Shown here: in pieces, positions 55,205 through 64,000 of the stretch
Position numbering within the stretch: the stretch's first letter is position 1
Layout: each line of letters opens with the position of its first letter
Assembly: GCA_024399965.1 (NCBI GenBank)
Contig: JAKSNJ010000004.1
Coordinates: forward strand, 1-64,000
Reading direction: 5' to 3'
Length of the DNA: 64,000 nt
From: Paludibacteraceae bacterium
GTDB taxonomy: Bacteria > Bacteroidota > Bacteroidia > Bacteroidales > Paludibacteraceae
Position numbers and translations under genes: made by a program
Notes under the pieces: model-generated
The model's database searches: none
Told to the model about the DNA's origin: nothing
Seen by the model: only the letters and a program-made list of their open reading frames with translations

Positions 55205-55825
55205 CTATTTTTTACCATGCAAAGCAGCCAAAAGTTTTTGATTGGGACCTGTCAGGGCACTGTCAGTCAGCCCTTTCTGCTTGGCAAAGGTCGTCCAGTT
55301 CTTGGCACCTTTTTCTTTCATAGGCAGTCCCAATTGGAGGTAATGACAGTAGGCAATACCCAATGCGTCGGTGGCATCTAATTTCTTCGGCATCTGCTCA
55401 TCAGGTATTTTGAGAAAGTGCTGCAACATACCTGCCACCTGCTCTTTGGTCGAGTGTCCGTTGCCCGTAATCGCCATTTTAATTTTCATTGGGCTGTACT
55501 CATTGATGGGAATATCTCGGCTGAGTGCGGCAGCAATCGCCACTCCCTGTGCATGAACAATCTTAATCATGGTCTGCGGGTTTTTGTCCACAAACTGCGT
55601 TTCGATAGCTAATTCAGTCGGGTGATATTGGTCAATCAGTTCCTGTAGAAAAAAGAATTCTTGTTGTAAACGGGCATATTGGTCCTCTAATTTATGTACA
55701 TCCTTCACGCCAAAAGTCACAATTTCGGTACGCTGCCCTACGGTGTGTAACAAGGCATATCCCATAAACAAAGTACCCGGGTCTATACCTAAAATCAGAT
55801 GTTCGTTGACCAATTTATCAATCAT
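55205..55825 (-). CDS. ruvC: Crossover junction endodeoxyribonuclease RuvC
   Basis: The 206-residue nuclease resolves Holliday junctions with RuvAB. Catalytic acidic residues are in ILGIDPGTLFMGYALL (Asp), ELAIETQFVDKNPQT (Glu) and KKLDATDALGIAYCH (two Asp). A basic C-terminal extension is longer than the E. coli protein. Last gene of galK-galM-divIC-ruvC, three bases after the divIC-like gene. Confidence 0.95.
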   Translation of the reverse strand: MIDKLVNEHLILGIDPGTLFMGYALLHTVGQRTEIVTFGVKDVHKLEDQYARLQQEFFFLQELIDQYHPTELAIETQFVDKNPQTMIKIVHAQGVAIAAALSRDIPINEYSPMKIKMAITGNGHSTKEQVAGMLQHFLKIPDEQMPKKLDATDALGIAYCHYLQLGLPMKEKGAKNWTTFAKQKGLTDSALTGPNQKLLAALHGKK

Positions 55826-55828
55826 GGT

Positions 55829-56137
55829 TCACTCTTCTACTAAATAGACATCTTCGTTGCTCTTGTGCATCAGGTATTGTTCGCGAGCATATTGCTCCAA
55901 ACTATCCATCTGTTGCAACGCAATTTTTTTGTGATTGGCTTCCTGAATGGCACGCTCCGACTTCTGAATAGCACGCTCCGTCTGCCTAATTTGACGACTA
56001 CGTTGCATATCCTTAATCAAACTCTGGTCCCCTACAAAAAGGAAGATTAGCACAAAAACTATTACCGTGATGACATACTTATTCAACAAATAAGTACGAG
56101 TGAACTGCCATACATTTTTCCAATCTATCGGGGCCAT
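55829..56137 (-). CDS. Septum formation initiator (DivIC/FtsB-like)
   Basis: 102 residues with one transmembrane helix (YVITVIVFVLIFLFVG) followed by a coiled-coil region (QIRQTERAIQKSERAIQEAN) and the terminal REQYLMHKSNEDVYLVEE, typical of the Bacteroidetes DivIC/FtsB family. It acts in the division complex with FtsL and FtsQ. It is placed two bases after galM and three before ruvC. Confidence 0.88.
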   Translation of the reverse strand: MAPIDWKNVWQFTRTYLLNKYVITVIVFVLIFLFVGDQSLIKDMQRSRQIRQTERAIQKSERAIQEANHKKIALQQMDSLEQYAREQYLMHKSNEDVYLVEE

Positions 56138-56139
56138 AC

Positions 56140-57144
56140 TTATTTTGTTACAAACCGATATAACGTCTTTTCATAATACACCTCTCCGGGACGCAGAACG
56201 GTGTTGGGAAAATTAGGGTGATTGGGACTATCGGGGAAAGATTGTGCCTCCAAACAGATGGCATGTTGTACGTTGTACATCGCTCCACTCTTGCCCTCGT
56301 TCTGCTCTACCCAGTTGCCGGTATAGACCTGCAAGCCGGGCATTGTGGTCCACACTTCCATCTTTCTGCCATCTGCCTCTACCACGGCTGCCAATTGCGC
56401 TTCTTTTTTGTCATTCATTGTTTTCCGCAGGACCCAGTTGTTGTCAATACCACGTCCGGGAGCGAAGAAGGGGTCATCGACACGGTCTCCCACTCGCGTA
56501 GGTTGACGGAAGTCCATCGGAGTACCCTCTACCGGCAAGATTTCGCCTGTGGGACAGGCGGTGTCGTCAAATGGGGTGTAGTTGTCCGCAAAGATTTGTA
56601 AGATATGATTGTGGACGGTGCCACTACCCTCCCCTGCCAAGTTGAAATAAGCATGATTGGTAAAACCAAGAATAGTCGGCTGGTCGGTCTTTGCCTCGTA
56701 TTGGATGGAGAGAGCATTGTCTTTGGTTAGGGTATAGGTGACATAGACATCTAAATTACCCGGGTAACCTTCCTCACCATCTGCCGCGCGGTAATGTAGG
56801 GAAACGCTGTAACGCGTTTGCCCCACTATATTCCACACTTTTTCGTTAAAGCCATGCACTCCGCCATGCAATGAGTTAGTGCCGTTATTGATGGGCAATT
56901 GGTAGGTCTTGCCGTCCAACGTAAAGCGTCCGTCCTTGATACGGTTGGCATAACGCCCTATGATGGCATTGAAATACGTTTCTTTCTGCTGCCACTCTTC
57001 CATCGTCTTGAAGCCAAGAACCACATCTTTTGCCACACCCTGATTATCAGGTACAACCAAACTGAGCACTTTGGCACCGTAGTTGCTGATTTGTGCAGTC
57101 AGTCCTTGTCCACCGTGGAGGGTAATAATTCTAATTGCTTTCAT
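56140..57144 (-). CDS. galM: Aldose 1-epimerase
   Basis: The 334-residue mutarotase converts beta- to alpha-galactose for GalK. Substrate and catalytic landmarks: IIGRYANRIKDGRF, NNGTNSLHGGVHGFNEKVWN, FTNHAYFNLAGEGSG (catalytic His) and YNVQHAICLEAQSFPDSPNH (catalytic Glu). It lies 23 bp after galK. Confidence 0.95.
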   Translation of the reverse strand: MKAIRIITLHGGQGLTAQISNYGAKVLSLVVPDNQGVAKDVVLGFKTMEEWQQKETYFNAIIGRYANRIKDGRFTLDGKTYQLPINNGTNSLHGGVHGFNEKVWNIVGQTRYSVSLHYRAADGEEGYPGNLDVYVTYTLTKDNALSIQYEAKTDQPTILGFTNHAYFNLAGEGSGTVHNHILQIFADNYTPFDDTACPTGEILPVEGTPMDFRQPTRVGDRVDDPFFAPGRGIDNNWVLRKTMNDKKEAQLAAVVEADGRKMEVWTTMPGLQVYTGNWVEQNEGKSGAMYNVQHAICLEAQSFPDSPNHPNFPNTVLRPGEVYYEKTLYRFVTK

Positions 57145-57167
57145 AGTGCAGAGTGCAATGGTATTCG

Positions 57168-58340
57168 TTAATCGTTCACTTGACGTACTCCGTCACCGAT
57201 TTCAGCCACATAGAACTCGGCTTGGAGCCCTGTCTTGGCGGTGTATTCCTTACCCACTTGCTCAATGAACGTAGGAATAGCTTCGTCCTTAACCAGCGAA
57301 ACGGTACAACCACCAAAACCACCGCCTGTCATACGGCTACCAATAACGCCGTCAATTTTCCAAGCGGCCTCTGCCATTGCATCGAGTTCGGGACCCGTTA
57401 CTTCATAATCGTCACGCAGCGAGACGTGGCTTTGATTCATAAGTTGTCCAAAGGTGGTCAAATCCCCTTTCTTGAGTGCTTCTACAGCATCGGTAGTACG
57501 TTGTACCTCTCCCACGACGTGGCGAGCACGACGATGAGCCGTTTCATCGGTGATAGCGCTCTCTACCTGTTTGAACTCTGCCTCGGTCAGTTGTGCCAAG
57601 TTCTTGAGTTCAGGACGCACCGTTTGTAACTGTTTAACGGCTAATTGGCATTGTGCCACACGTGCGTTGTAGGCACCCGAATCCAGTTTGTGAGGCGAGT
57701 GCGTATTGGAAATAACCACCTTCACGCCGTTCAACTTAACGGGAACAAGTTGGAAATCAAGGGTATCGCAGTTCAAGAATATAGCATGGTCTTTCTTGCC
57801 TTGAGCCGAAGCGAATTGGTCCATAATGCCACAGTTCACACCGGCAAATTCATGCTCACTGAGTTGGCCAATCTTGGCGAGTTCGGTTTTGTCATAACCG
57901 GCTTTGCAGATGTCGTTGAAGACGGCTGCGGTCACTACCTCAATGGCTGCCGAGCTGCTCAAACCGGCACCGGCAGGTACATTACCCCAGAAGAGCATAT
58001 CGTAGCCCTTGCTGATATTCATGCCACGTTTGATATATTGTGCAATGCAGCCAAGGGGATAATTTACCCAGCAATTGTTGGGCAACGGATTCATGAGAGC
58101 GTCCAAACCCACTGTTACCATATCACCGTCAATGTTCAAACTTTGGAAACGCATAGTAGCCGTATTGTTTTCCGCAACGAGCAAATACGTACCAAAACTG
58201 AGGGCACAAGGGAAGACGAAGCCACCATTGTAGTCAGTGTGCTCACCGATTAAGTTTACACGACCCGGGGCAAAATAAACAGCTGTTGCCTGTTGACCAA
58301 AGACCTTCGCAAAGGCCCGCTTTAATTCTTGTAGTTCCAT
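57168..58340 (-). CDS. galK: Galactokinase
   Basis: The start at 58340 (MELQELKRAFAKVFG) is used because the longer frame to 58397 extends to the promoter. The 390-residue GHMP kinase phosphorylates galactose at C1. Motifs: GRVNLIGEHTDYNGG, PAGAGLSSSAAIEV (phosphate loop), CGIMDQFAS (catalytic Asp) and SRMTGGGFGGC. First gene of galK-galM-divIC-ruvC. Confidence 0.97.
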   Translation of the reverse strand: MELQELKRAFAKVFGQQATAVYFAPGRVNLIGEHTDYNGGFVFPCALSFGTYLLVAENNTATMRFQSLNIDGDMVTVGLDALMNPLPNNCWVNYPLGCIAQYIKRGMNISKGYDMLFWGNVPAGAGLSSSAAIEVVTAAVFNDICKAGYDKTELAKIGQLSEHEFAGVNCGIMDQFASAQGKKDHAIFLNCDTLDFQLVPVKLNGVKVVISNTHSPHKLDSGAYNARVAQCQLAVKQLQTVRPELKNLAQLTEAEFKQVESAITDETAHRRARHVVGEVQRTTDAVEALKKGDLTTFGQLMNQSHVSLRDDYEVTGPELDAMAEAAWKIDGVIGSRMTGGGFGGCTVSLVKDEAIPTFIEQVGKEYTAKTGLQAEFYVAEIGDGVRQVND

Positions 58341-58394
58341 AATTGTTAATTTATTAAGGTTATTGCCATTTTTGTCACAAACCAAATCTGACTG

Positions 58395-58426
58395 CAAAGG
58401 TATAATTTTTTTTGCACATTTGCAAA
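58395..58426 (-). promoter_or_regulatory. galK operon promoter
   Basis: Minus-strand TACCTTTG (58402-58395) and TTTGC (58426-58422), 20 bp between the core boxes. Confidence 0.82.
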
Positions 58427-58473
58427 TTTTTTAAATGGAAAATGGGGAAGTTGAGAGTTGAAATACAAAAAAA

Positions 58474-58489
58474 GACCGCCGAAGCGGTC
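58474..58489 (-). terminator. Terminator after the SusC/D/E-F-like locus
   Basis: GACCGC/GCGGTC stem with CGAA loop; on the minus strand it is followed by seven T. It lies 31 bp after the stop of the SusE/F-like gene. Confidence 0.85.
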
Positions 58490-58519
58490 CTTTTGTGATA
58501 TCAATTTAACTGTTGATGA

Positions 58520-59707
58520 TTAAATTGTGAAGCTAACCGTAGCGTTGCTGAGGTCCTTCAATAATTTAACGTCGTCACCAGATGCCCAAGAACCATTATA
58601 AACGGCTTTGAATTTGAAATCAGCAGGAACCATACCCGTCCAAGTCCAAACACCATTTTGAGCATCATAAGTCATTGGATATGCGTCTGTACTCCAAGCA
58701 TTTTCTTCAAAGTTACCGGCAAGAACGCAAACATCACCATCTTGATATTCACGATTGGTAACAGTAACCGTGATAGTTACTTCACCTGCCTCGTTGTACT
58801 CAACTTTCTCACCGTTGCACTCGGGCCAACGATATTTTTCAGGATCCGAGAAGTCAAAAGTAACTGCTGTTTCGTCAGTCAAAACGATATTAGCGAAGTC
58901 TTTCCACTCATACTCACCTGTTTCATCATTGAGCACAGATTCTTGAGGTTGGCCATCCCAAGAACCGGCATGAGCTTGGAACTTGAACTCATTGTTGGCT
59001 TGACCTTCGATTTCAACCGTCCAGCAAGCACCTGCTTCGTTCCAAGTCATATCAAAGGCAGTACCCCAGCCAGAGCCCTTGAAGTTACCAATGACAGCAG
59101 GCAAGATGTTGGATTCCTCACAAATTTCAGGGAACTTAGCGTTGATAGTGTATGTGATGTAAGCAGCGCAGGGGTTAGCCTTAAATTTACCTATGCGGAC
59201 ATATAAAATCTTTTGGTTAAGATCGGCGCCTTCTACCAATTGGATGCAGTTTGCAGTACCATAGTCATCACCCAATTTCAGATAAGCGTCAGTACCCTCC
59301 ATAAGAGCATATTCACCGCCTGTACCTTCGTAGTCATAAGCAGTGGAACCATCCTCTGCAACAACTGTGAGTTTAGAATTACCAAAAGTAGTAGCATCGG
59401 TTACATCCATTGTGTATGAATACCAGTTTTCCGTTTCAGCCACTTTCTCAAAAACAGCTGCACTAGCAGCTTCATAACTACAGAAACCGCCAATCATTCC
59501 AATTGTGTTGCAAATTTGCTCGTTGTAGGTTTTATCAACACATACAACAAAGGTCATTTTGCCAGCATCAGGGGTTGAAATGTTCGTAGGAATTTCATCC
59601 ACAGGTGTTGGAGGAGGTGTAGGAGGATTGTTGTTAGCATCTTCTTTTTTGCAGCTTACCATACCGATAGTTGCAAGAGCCATAAAGGCCACAAAAAGTT
59701 TCTTCAT
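58520..59707 (-). CDS. SusE/SusF-like outer-membrane lipoprotein
   Basis: The start at 59707 (MKKLFVAFMALATIGMVSC) gives a lipoprotein signal; the upstream in-frame ATG at 59746 adds an unlikely extension. The 395-residue protein has a Pro-rich linker, then beta-sandwich domains with GNFKGSGWGTAFDMTWNEAG and LAGNFEENAWSTDAYPMTYD. These resemble the SusE/F outer-membrane-binding modules of starch-utilisation-like loci. It probably binds glycan or another substrate at the surface beside SusC/D. Last gene of the locus. Confidence 0.8.
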   Translation of the reverse strand: MKKLFVAFMALATIGMVSCKKEDANNNPPTPPPTPVDEIPTNISTPDAGKMTFVVCVDKTYNEQICNTIGMIGGFCSYEAASAAVFEKVAETENWYSYTMDVTDATTFGNSKLTVVAEDGSTAYDYEGTGGEYALMEGTDAYLKLGDDYGTANCIQLVEGADLNQKILYVRIGKFKANPCAAYITYTINAKFPEICEESNILPAVIGNFKGSGWGTAFDMTWNEAGACWTVEIEGQANNEFKFQAHAGSWDGQPQESVLNDETGEYEWKDFANIVLTDETAVTFDFSDPEKYRWPECNGEKVEYNEAGEVTITVTVTNREYQDGDVCVLAGNFEENAWSTDAYPMTYDAQNGVWTWTGMVPADFKFKAVYNGSWASGDDVKLLKDLSNATVSFTI

Positions 59708-59769
59708 AATAAAAATGTTTTTAATTAATAATTTATTTATGCACAATGCATAGTCGCATTATGTTTGTT

Positions 59770-61431
59770 TTAATAACCGGTGTTTTGTTTCCAACGTGGT
59801 TCAGCCCCTAATATATCCTCGTTGATTGGGAACCATTTACGATAGGATTCGGTGGGTTGTGCGAAGCCATAGCCCCCCTTGTCATACTTTCCGAAACGAA
59901 TCATATCACGACGACGTGTCATCTCCCAAGCGAACTCACGGCCACGCTCATCGTATATTTCCTCTAAGGTGAGATCACCCTCGGTGTAAGCGGGAACACC
60001 GACACGAGTACGCAGAAGTTGGAACTCGGCATTATTAACCATCTCCGCGATGGACTGACCGGCACGCAACAGGGCTTCCGTCTTCATCCACAACACATCA
60101 GCATAACGTAGGAATACAAAGTCGTTTTCACAATAGGTGTATGTACCCGTTTTGTCCACCTCATATTTCCAGCAGCGGGCACCACAGTTCCAGCCACAAT
60201 CTTCCACCTTACCCGCTTTTGTATGATCGTTTCCACCATAATATGCGTTTTCGATAATGACCTGTTCGTTGTTATCGTCCCAAGCAATGGAATCTCCGGA
60301 AGGAGCATACACAGGACCTACGAACCATCCATAACGCTCATTGTCAGGTGTCTTTGTACCGAGTGTCACATCACACAAGCCACGTTTATCACCGGTTTGA
60401 TATTTGGAGATAAACTCAGTCGTTGCCGAGAAACCGTTCCAAGGTTTAATCTTCATCTTCCAAATCTGCTCGTGGTTGTAGTGCATAGTAAGCAACGTGA
60501 TACGCAATTTATTCATAGGGTTGGACTCAAGACCTGATTTGGGGCTGTTGTTGGTACCATCCTCCTGAATAACAAATATGTTCTCCTTGCTACCGCCATT
60601 GTTGATAGCGAAGTTGGCAAAGAAGTCGTCTTCAATTTGATAAACACCACTATTGATGACTTTGTCGCATGCCTCTATACACTTGTTATACACATCGTAT
60701 TTTGTCAACATCTCGGCAGGAACATCATAGGACTCAGCATTCAAGTACAAACGAGCCAAGAGGGTGTATGCCATACCTTGCGTAGCACGTGCATAGTTGT
60801 AATCACGCGAAGGAACATTAGCCAGAGCCATATCCGGGGCGCATGCCTCCAAATTGGTAACCAATTTTTCCCAAACCTGTGCCGGCTCCATCAAATCTAC
60901 AAATTTATCAGAGAAATCCTCCGTGTAAGGAATACGTCCAAAGCAGTCAAACAAGGTATAGTAATAGAAGCAACGCACGGTAACCAATTCGCCCTTGAAA
61001 CGAGCATAGGTTTCATCGTCGAACATATCCTTGTTTTGTTCCAATTGTGCCAAGATTTTGTTGCACAAAACGGCACCACCATTGCAGTATGTCCATACAT
61101 ACTTGAAGGCCTTACCAGTTTTGTCCCATTGGTGGGTGTTAAGTTCACGCCAAAAGCCACCATCGCCCCAGTGTCCTTGCGGTTGACGGATAGGGCATAC
61201 TGCTTCATCGGAAGTCAAGGTACACAAGCCCCAATAGGTCCAGTGGTCGTGTAGCCATTTAATATCGGCATAAATTTGTCCCACAATCAAGTCAAAGTTT
61301 TGTGGGTCTTTGAGGAACTCTTCGGTAGTTGATTTACCGTATGCTTTTTCTTCCAACTGGTCGTTGCAAGAAGTCATCGTTGTGCCCATTAAGAGCACCA
61401 ACACGAGAACTGAAAATATTGTCTTCTTCAT
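59770..61431 (-). CDS. RagB/SusD-family nutrient-binding lipoprotein
   Basis: The 553-residue protein has a lipoprotein signal (LVLVLLMGTTMTSC) and SusD features: tetratricopeptide-like helices (ELVTVRCFYYYTLFDCFGRI), ATQGMAYTLLARLYLNAESY, VFLRYADVLWMKTEALLRAG and the final EEIYDERGREFAWEMTRRRD with PINEDIL. It covers the SusC barrel as a lid and delivers ligand. It is placed 19 bp after susC. Confidence 0.93.
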   Translation of the reverse strand: MKKTIFSVLVLVLLMGTTMTSCNDQLEEKAYGKSTTEEFLKDPQNFDLIVGQIYADIKWLHDHWTYWGLCTLTSDEAVCPIRQPQGHWGDGGFWRELNTHQWDKTGKAFKYVWTYCNGGAVLCNKILAQLEQNKDMFDDETYARFKGELVTVRCFYYYTLFDCFGRIPYTEDFSDKFVDLMEPAQVWEKLVTNLEACAPDMALANVPSRDYNYARATQGMAYTLLARLYLNAESYDVPAEMLTKYDVYNKCIEACDKVINSGVYQIEDDFFANFAINNGGSKENIFVIQEDGTNNSPKSGLESNPMNKLRITLLTMHYNHEQIWKMKIKPWNGFSATTEFISKYQTGDKRGLCDVTLGTKTPDNERYGWFVGPVYAPSGDSIAWDDNNEQVIIENAYYGGNDHTKAGKVEDCGWNCGARCWKYEVDKTGTYTYCENDFVFLRYADVLWMKTEALLRAGQSIAEMVNNAEFQLLRTRVGVPAYTEGDLTLEEIYDERGREFAWEMTRRRDMIRFGKYDKGGYGFAQPTESYRKWFPINEDILGAEPRWKQNTGY

Positions 61432-61450
61432 AATTATACCAATTTATTGA

Positions 61451-64000
61451 TTAGAAAGTAGCATTTACACCAATTTGGAATTGGCGGGTAGAAGGATAGA
61501 AATCCACATAGTTGATACCCGTATTCTCAATAGCCGTTGTGTTCACACGGTCCGGATCCATACCCGAGTATTTCGAAATGGTAAATACATTTTGTACGGT
61601 AAAGTTGACGTGCAAACGTTGGCAATACTTGTTTTCAGGCAGTGGGATATTGTACCCAACGGTGATATTATCCAACTTCAAGAAACTTGCATCCTCCAAA
61701 TAGTAATCCGAGAAATCAGCTTGGAAGAAAGTTCCATTTCCCGATGCAAAGTCATTTACATCTTTCATAAAGACGTTCAAACCGTTGCTACCTCTATTGG
61801 GAGCATATACCCAACGGGCTACGTTCAGCGCTTTGTTGCCAACCATACCGCGGAAGAACAAGCTAATGTCAAGGTCTTTCCAACGAATGGTATTGTTCCA
61901 ACCGTAAGACATCTTCGGCTGTGCAGAGCCAAGGTATTGTTTGTCGTTGTCGTCCAATTTGCCATTATTGTCATAGTCCTCATATATGCAGTTGTGATTT
62001 GCATCAAATTCACCCGTCCACTTATATCCATAGAAGCAGCCAACAGGTTGACCCTCCATCATCTTCTGGGTATTAGTACCATTTACTTTGTTACCCGACA
62101 CGTTTCCGCACCATTTTACGTCATAGTTGAAGCCCTTAGACGGGTCGGATAGTTTGTCGATACGGTTCTTGTTGAACGCCATCGTCCAAGTGGTAGTCCA
62201 TTCCCAGTTCTTGGTCTTAACAGGCACACCCGAAATGGTGTATTCCATACCCATAGCGGTCATCTCGCCAGCATTGGCTAACAAGGTAGAGTATTGATAC
62301 GGAGGTGTGGGCACGTTGTAGTACCACAGCAAATCTTTCGTGTTACGCAGATAGAAGTCGAATGTACCATACAAGCGATTCTGCAAGAAGGAGAAATCAA
62401 GACCTAAGTTGTACTCGTATTTCTTTTCCCAACGCAAATCGGGGTTGGCATTTTGCGAAACGGTGTACGATTTGGCTACGATGCCGTGGTTGTTGAAATC
62501 ATCACCTACCGACAACATCTCTACAGACATCAGGTCGCTACCAACGTTGTTACCCGTAATACCGAAACCGAAACGGAGTTTGAGGTCATTACACCACTTT
62601 TGGTCACGCATGAAGTCCTCACCTGCGATGCGCCAACCTACACTGGCAGCAGGGAAATAACCCCAACGGTTGTTCTTACCAAAACGAGAAGATGCCTCAG
62701 CACGCAAGCTGACAGATGCCAGATATTTCTCATTGTAGTTATAGTTAGCACGGCCAAAGAAGGAAATCAGCGTATTCTCCGAGCGATAGGAAGACATACC
62801 CGAATAGTCCTTGTCAATAATACCGTCACCCATGCTGTAATAACCCGAAGCATCCGTAGCATAATTACCATTCCAAATATCAGAGCCATCGTACCAGAAG
62901 TTTTGGTACGAACCACCCAACACAGCAGTCAGGGTGTGACCATTCCACTGTCCGGCATAGTCAATCGTTCCTTCATATAATTGTGACAAGGTGCGCGAAG
63001 TGGTACGAGACGATTTATTCGCATCGTTTGCTTTGTAGTAATCTTTGTATGTTCTCCAGTATTTATAGCCATCACTCTCGTCCAAAGCAGCAAAGCCACT
63101 CACTTTCAAGCCGGGAACGGCCTTGATGTCCACCGTTGCTTTGACACTACCATGGAAGACATTACCATCGTTGTATTCCTCTCTTTGCTCATTATCAGCG
63201 ATGGGGTTTGCCGTAACGGTACCAACGGGCTCGTAGTATGTGCCATCTGCATTGTAAATAGGCATTGTAGGATTAAGAATAGCACCAGAGGTCAGGTCAC
63301 CCATGAACTTATTGTTCTTATAGTGCATATACGAGAAGTCGTATTGCAGTTTGAGCCAGCCCTCAAAAGCGGTTTGGTCAGCAGCAAACTTGGCTTGAAT
63401 CTCATTACGGTCGTTCTTCTTAGCCATACCTTCGGCATATTTATAACCGATAGCGCCACGATACGAGAAATTCTTGGTGGCACCGGCGATAGCCACATCG
63501 TGGTGATGTGTCAAACCGAAGTCACGCAACTGCTCTCCATACCAGTCGGTGGAAGCACCTTTGTCGGTACCCTTAATCCACGTACCGGTCGTTTCGTTTA
63601 ATTTGCGATATTGGTCAGCAGTAGCCATACCCGTCTTGGTAGCCACCGTCGAGAAGCTGACATAACCGGCATATTCCAAGTTGAATTTACCCTTTTCCAA
63701 ATTCGGGTCCGAAACTCCACGTTTGGTGGTAATAATAATCACACCGTTGGTACCACGTGTACCATAAATAGCGGCAGCCGAACCATCTTTTAACACGTCC
63801 ATCGAAAGGATTTCCTCCGGCGAGATATTGTCAATCACCGATACAGGCACACCATCTACGATGTACAAAGGTGTACTACCGGTACCTTGCCCCAAGGTAG
63901 ATGTTCCACGAATCTGCACCGAGAAGCCCGTATTGGTAGGGTCATCACCACCGGCACGAATAACGGTCAAACCGGCAACACGACCTTGCAGCAAGCCCAT
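61451..64000 (-). CDS. SusC/RagA-family TonB-linked outer-membrane protein, N-terminus cut by window edge
   Basis: 849 residues are present and the gene runs off the right edge. The visible part begins in the plug domain (LLQGRVAGLTVIRAGGDDPT, LYIVDGVPVSVIDNISPEEI, GSAAAIYGTRGTNGVIIITT), followed by the beta-barrel and the terminal strand TRQFQIGVNATF. The signal peptide and carboxypeptidase-like N-terminal domain should lie beyond 64000. It imports large oligosaccharides or peptides with TonB energy. The substrate cannot be inferred; no glycoside hydrolase is adjacent within the window. Confidence 0.95.
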   Translation of the reverse strand: MGLLQGRVAGLTVIRAGGDDPTNTGFSVQIRGTSTLGQGTGSTPLYIVDGVPVSVIDNISPEEILSMDVLKDGSAAAIYGTRGTNGVIIITTKRGVSDPNLEKGKFNLEYAGYVSFSTVATKTGMATADQYRKLNETTGTWIKGTDKGASTDWYGEQLRDFGLTHHHDVAIAGATKNFSYRGAIGYKYAEGMAKKNDRNEIQAKFAADQTAFEGWLKLQYDFSYMHYKNNKFMGDLTSGAILNPTMPIYNADGTYYEPVGTVTANPIADNEQREEYNDGNVFHGSVKATVDIKAVPGLKVSGFAALDESDGYKYWRTYKDYYKANDANKSSRTTSRTLSQLYEGTIDYAGQWNGHTLTAVLGGSYQNFWYDGSDIWNGNYATDASGYYSMGDGIIDKDYSGMSSYRSENTLISFFGRANYNYNEKYLASVSLRAEASSRFGKNNRWGYFPAASVGWRIAGEDFMRDQKWCNDLKLRFGFGITGNNVGSDLMSVEMLSVGDDFNNHGIVAKSYTVSQNANPDLRWEKKYEYNLGLDFSFLQNRLYGTFDFYLRNTKDLLWYYNVPTPPYQYSTLLANAGEMTAMGMEYTISGVPVKTKNWEWTTTWTMAFNKNRIDKLSDPSKGFNYDVKWCGNVSGNKVNGTNTQKMMEGQPVGCFYGYKWTGEFDANHNCIYEDYDNNGKLDDNDKQYLGSAQPKMSYGWNNTIRWKDLDISLFFRGMVGNKALNVARWVYAPNRGSNGLNVFMKDVNDFASGNGTFFQADFSDYYLEDASFLKLDNITVGYNIPLPENKYCQRLHVNFTVQNVFTISKYSGMDPDRVNTTAIENTGINYVDFYPSTRQFQIGVNATF

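Overview
The window looks like chromosomal DNA from a gut-type member of the Bacteroidales. Evidence: SusC/SusD/SusE-F-like outer-membrane genes at the right edge, secreted proteins with type IX secretion (T9SS) C-terminal domains, and many promoters of the Bacteroidetes type (TTTG, about 20 bp, TAnnTTTG). Shine-Dalgarno (SD) sequences are almost absent except before rpsU and one OmpA-family gene. No rRNA, transposase, reverse transcriptase or CRISPR array was seen. Genus cannot be fixed from sequence alone; a T9SS-bearing family such as Paludibacteraceae or Prevotellaceae is a guess.

Layout. 1-870: edge of a YoeB-like toxin/antitoxin pair and repeat-rich DNA. 869-11510 (minus): a GH105-like hydrolase, then a compact eight-gene operon read from 11510 downwards (secreted nuclease, ligA, two uncharacterised genes, aminopeptidase P, nadC, argS, GxxExxY protein). 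11598-13846: dapA facing the infC-rpmI-rplT operon. 13991-22519 (plus): lipoprotein, PpiD-like chaperone, secreted beta-propeller-like protein, MFS transporter plus pssA, and a secreted endonuclease I. 22645-35247 (plus): a tight run of three paralogous IgGFc-binding-like secreted proteins with an OmpA-family protein, followed by PAP2, SprT-like and EamA genes.

35294-42200 is the most unusual part: an AT-rich island with one 1953-codon gene that appears to fuse a UDP-glucuronate 4-epimerase-like domain, four GT-A-type glycosyltransferase-like domains, a protein-kinase-like domain and a methyltransferase. A nine-G tract lies in the methyltransferase part and would switch the C-terminal half off if it slipped, a classic sign of phase variation. 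A SLOG/LOG-family gene overlaps its 3' end. Similar structured DNA/RNA segments lie on both sides, and a copy of the tRNA-Val 3' end lies between the island and that tRNA.

42303-64000 (minus) is mostly housekeeping: M23 peptidase, polyprenol-phosphate mannosyltransferase-like enzyme and MBL hydrolase; rpsA; a secreted Ig-like protein; tRNA-Leu with rpsU; nifJ; a DUF4143-type ATPase; a ferredoxin; galK-galM-divIC-ruvC; and a SusC/D/E-F-like glycan uptake locus cut by the window end.

A second theme is short tandem repeats that enter conserved genes. Tracts with an 11-bp period lie in frame inside dapA and the PAP2 gene and cross the stop codon of pssA. Tracts with 14-bp and 24-bp periods lie in the aminopeptidase and argS genes. 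The 11-bp tracts in dapA and PAP2 have no stop codon in any of the six frames, so they can enter genes without breaking them.
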